Source: Chloracidobacterium sp. UBA6041 (GTDB taxonomy: Bacteria; Acidobacteriota; Blastocatellia; Pyrinomonadales; Pyrinomonadaceae). Taken from it: a stretch of DNA of 15,124 bases. The notes beneath the pieces were generated by a model, which was not told the origin of the DNA, searched no databases, and was given only the letters and a program-made list of their open reading frames with translations. The DNA is taken from positions 1-15,124 of the forward strand of contig DIYZ01000012.1 in NCBI GenBank assembly GCA_002427845.1, in the 5' to 3' direction. The position numbers were made by a program, and so were the translations under genes. Below are positions 14,444-15,124 of this stretch, one piece after another; position 1 is the first letter of the stretch, and every line of letters starts with the position of its first letter.

Positions 14444-15124
14444 ATGGCTGATCGTCCACTCAAGAACATTTCCGCATCCGTGCGTCAGCGGTTACTGAAT
14501 CTCGCACGCGAAACGAACCGTCCGTTCAATGAAGTGCTGCAGTACTTCGCGATCGAGCGTTTCCTGTTTCGTTTCAGCCGGTCGTCTTACGCCAATCAAT
14601 TTGTCTTGAAAGGGGCGCAGATACTGCAAGCATGGAAGGCTCCGCTCGCGCGTCCGACAATGGATATCGATATGCTGGGGCGGGTCCCCAACTCACCAGA
14701 GAATCTTGAGAGCGTTGTTCGCGACTGCGCCGGGGTCGAAGTCGAATCGGACGGAATAGAGTTTGACCCGGCGAGCGTGACGAGCGAGGTGATCGTCAAA
14801 GACAAGGAATACCAGGGCGTAAGGATTCGGATACGGGGACTGCTCGGCAAAATCAAGTTGACCGTGCAACTTGATTTTGGATTTGGTGACGTGGTGGTGC
14901 CGGAACCGATATGGATTGAATTGCCCGATCTGCTTGGCTTGGGTGTGCCCCGATTGCTTGGTTACACGCCAGAGAGCGCCATTGCGGAGAAGTTTCAAGC
15001 AATGGTTGCGTTGGACATTGCGAACACGCGAATCAAAGATTTCTATGACATCTGGACCTTATCGCGAACGCTCGAATTTGAAGGTGCCGTGCTCGCTGAT
15101 GTACTCGGTGATCGCCTCGACCTG
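14444..15124 (+). CDS. abiEii: AbiEii nucleotidyltransferase toxin (3' end outside window)
   Basis: ATG 14444 opens 227 codons that run past the window edge; full-length relatives have about 270-310 residues. Visible motifs of the DNA polymerase beta-like nucleotidyltransferase fold are FVLKGAQIL (53-61) with RPTMDID (70-76, D74 and D76), the third-Asp strand KLTVQLDFGFGD (138-149, D144), ESAIAEKFQAMVAL (177-190, K183) and RIKDFYDIWTL (196-206). These match AbiEii/MenT-type toxins, which stall growth; some relatives add nucleotides to tRNA. The second residue of the usual GG or GS pair after Lys56 is Ala (G57, A58), an unusual variant that could affect nucleotide binding. The partner AbiEi lies nine bases upstream. 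Confidence 0.92.
   Translation, partial: MADRPLKNISASVRQRLLNLARETNRPFNEVLQYFAIERFLFRFSRSSYANQFVLKGAQILQAWKAPLARPTMDIDMLGRVPNSPENLESVVRDCAGVEVESDGIEFDPASVTSEVIVKDKEYQGVRIRIRGLLGKIKLTVQLDFGFGDVVVPEPIWIELPDLLGLGVPRLLGYTPESAIAEKFQAMVALDIANTRIKDFYDIWTLSRTLEFEGAVLADVLGDRLDL

Overview
The window reads as one end of a mobile, conjugation-type genomic island in a Gram-negative soil-type bacterium. A member of the Acidobacteriota (Blastocatellia-like) is my best guess. It rests only on moderate GC, a lipoprotein with a Thr-Pro-rich linker, paired TPR/FecR-like proteins, a truncated IPT/TIG protein and small secreted proteins of a kind I associate with that group. No marker gene in the window proves the taxon.

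Left end (1-530): there is no convincing gene. The minus strand carries the 3' half of a tRNA-Cys(GCA) gene (217-264), cut in the anticodon stem. Paired TGTRGTA repeats flank it on both sides. This is the expected look of an attachment site for a tyrosine recombinase, with the island extending to the right. No integrase is visible.

Left/central cargo (530-5334, plus strand): a small hypothetical gene comes first. A translationally coupled pair follows: a TPR membrane protein and a FecR-like/TPR lipoprotein, overlapping at ATGA. Then come a 5'-truncated IPT/TIG-domain protein, a secreted protein with a perfect Shine-Dalgarno, a 30-codon ghost of a second C-terminus ending in the same Asn-Cys-Pro motif, and another secreted protein. 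A stretch of about 510 bases without a gene follows.

Minus-strand cargo pair (5847-7580): a DUF5677-like helical protein and a 250-residue protein of a widespread unnamed family with RSALDH and DKHH signatures. Their role is unknown; a defence function is conceivable but unproven.

Mobility module (7829 to about 13690, minus strand): in transcription order, a candidate oriT, a ribbon-helix-helix accessory protein, a membrane protein, a coupling-protein ATPase and a MobF relaxase-helicase. This matches the oriT-trwA-trwB-trwC order of plasmid R388, except that the coupling protein is divided into two overlapping genes: a membrane part and an ATPase part. No mating-pair-formation genes are present, so within the window the element looks mobilizable rather than self-transmissible.

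Right end (13755-15124, plus strand): an AbiE toxin-antitoxin operon. AbiEi starts behind a large nested inverted repeat that is probably its operator. AbiEii, the nucleotidyltransferase toxin, runs off the window. AbiE lies on the side of the candidate oriT opposite the transfer genes, the position of a conjugative leading region.
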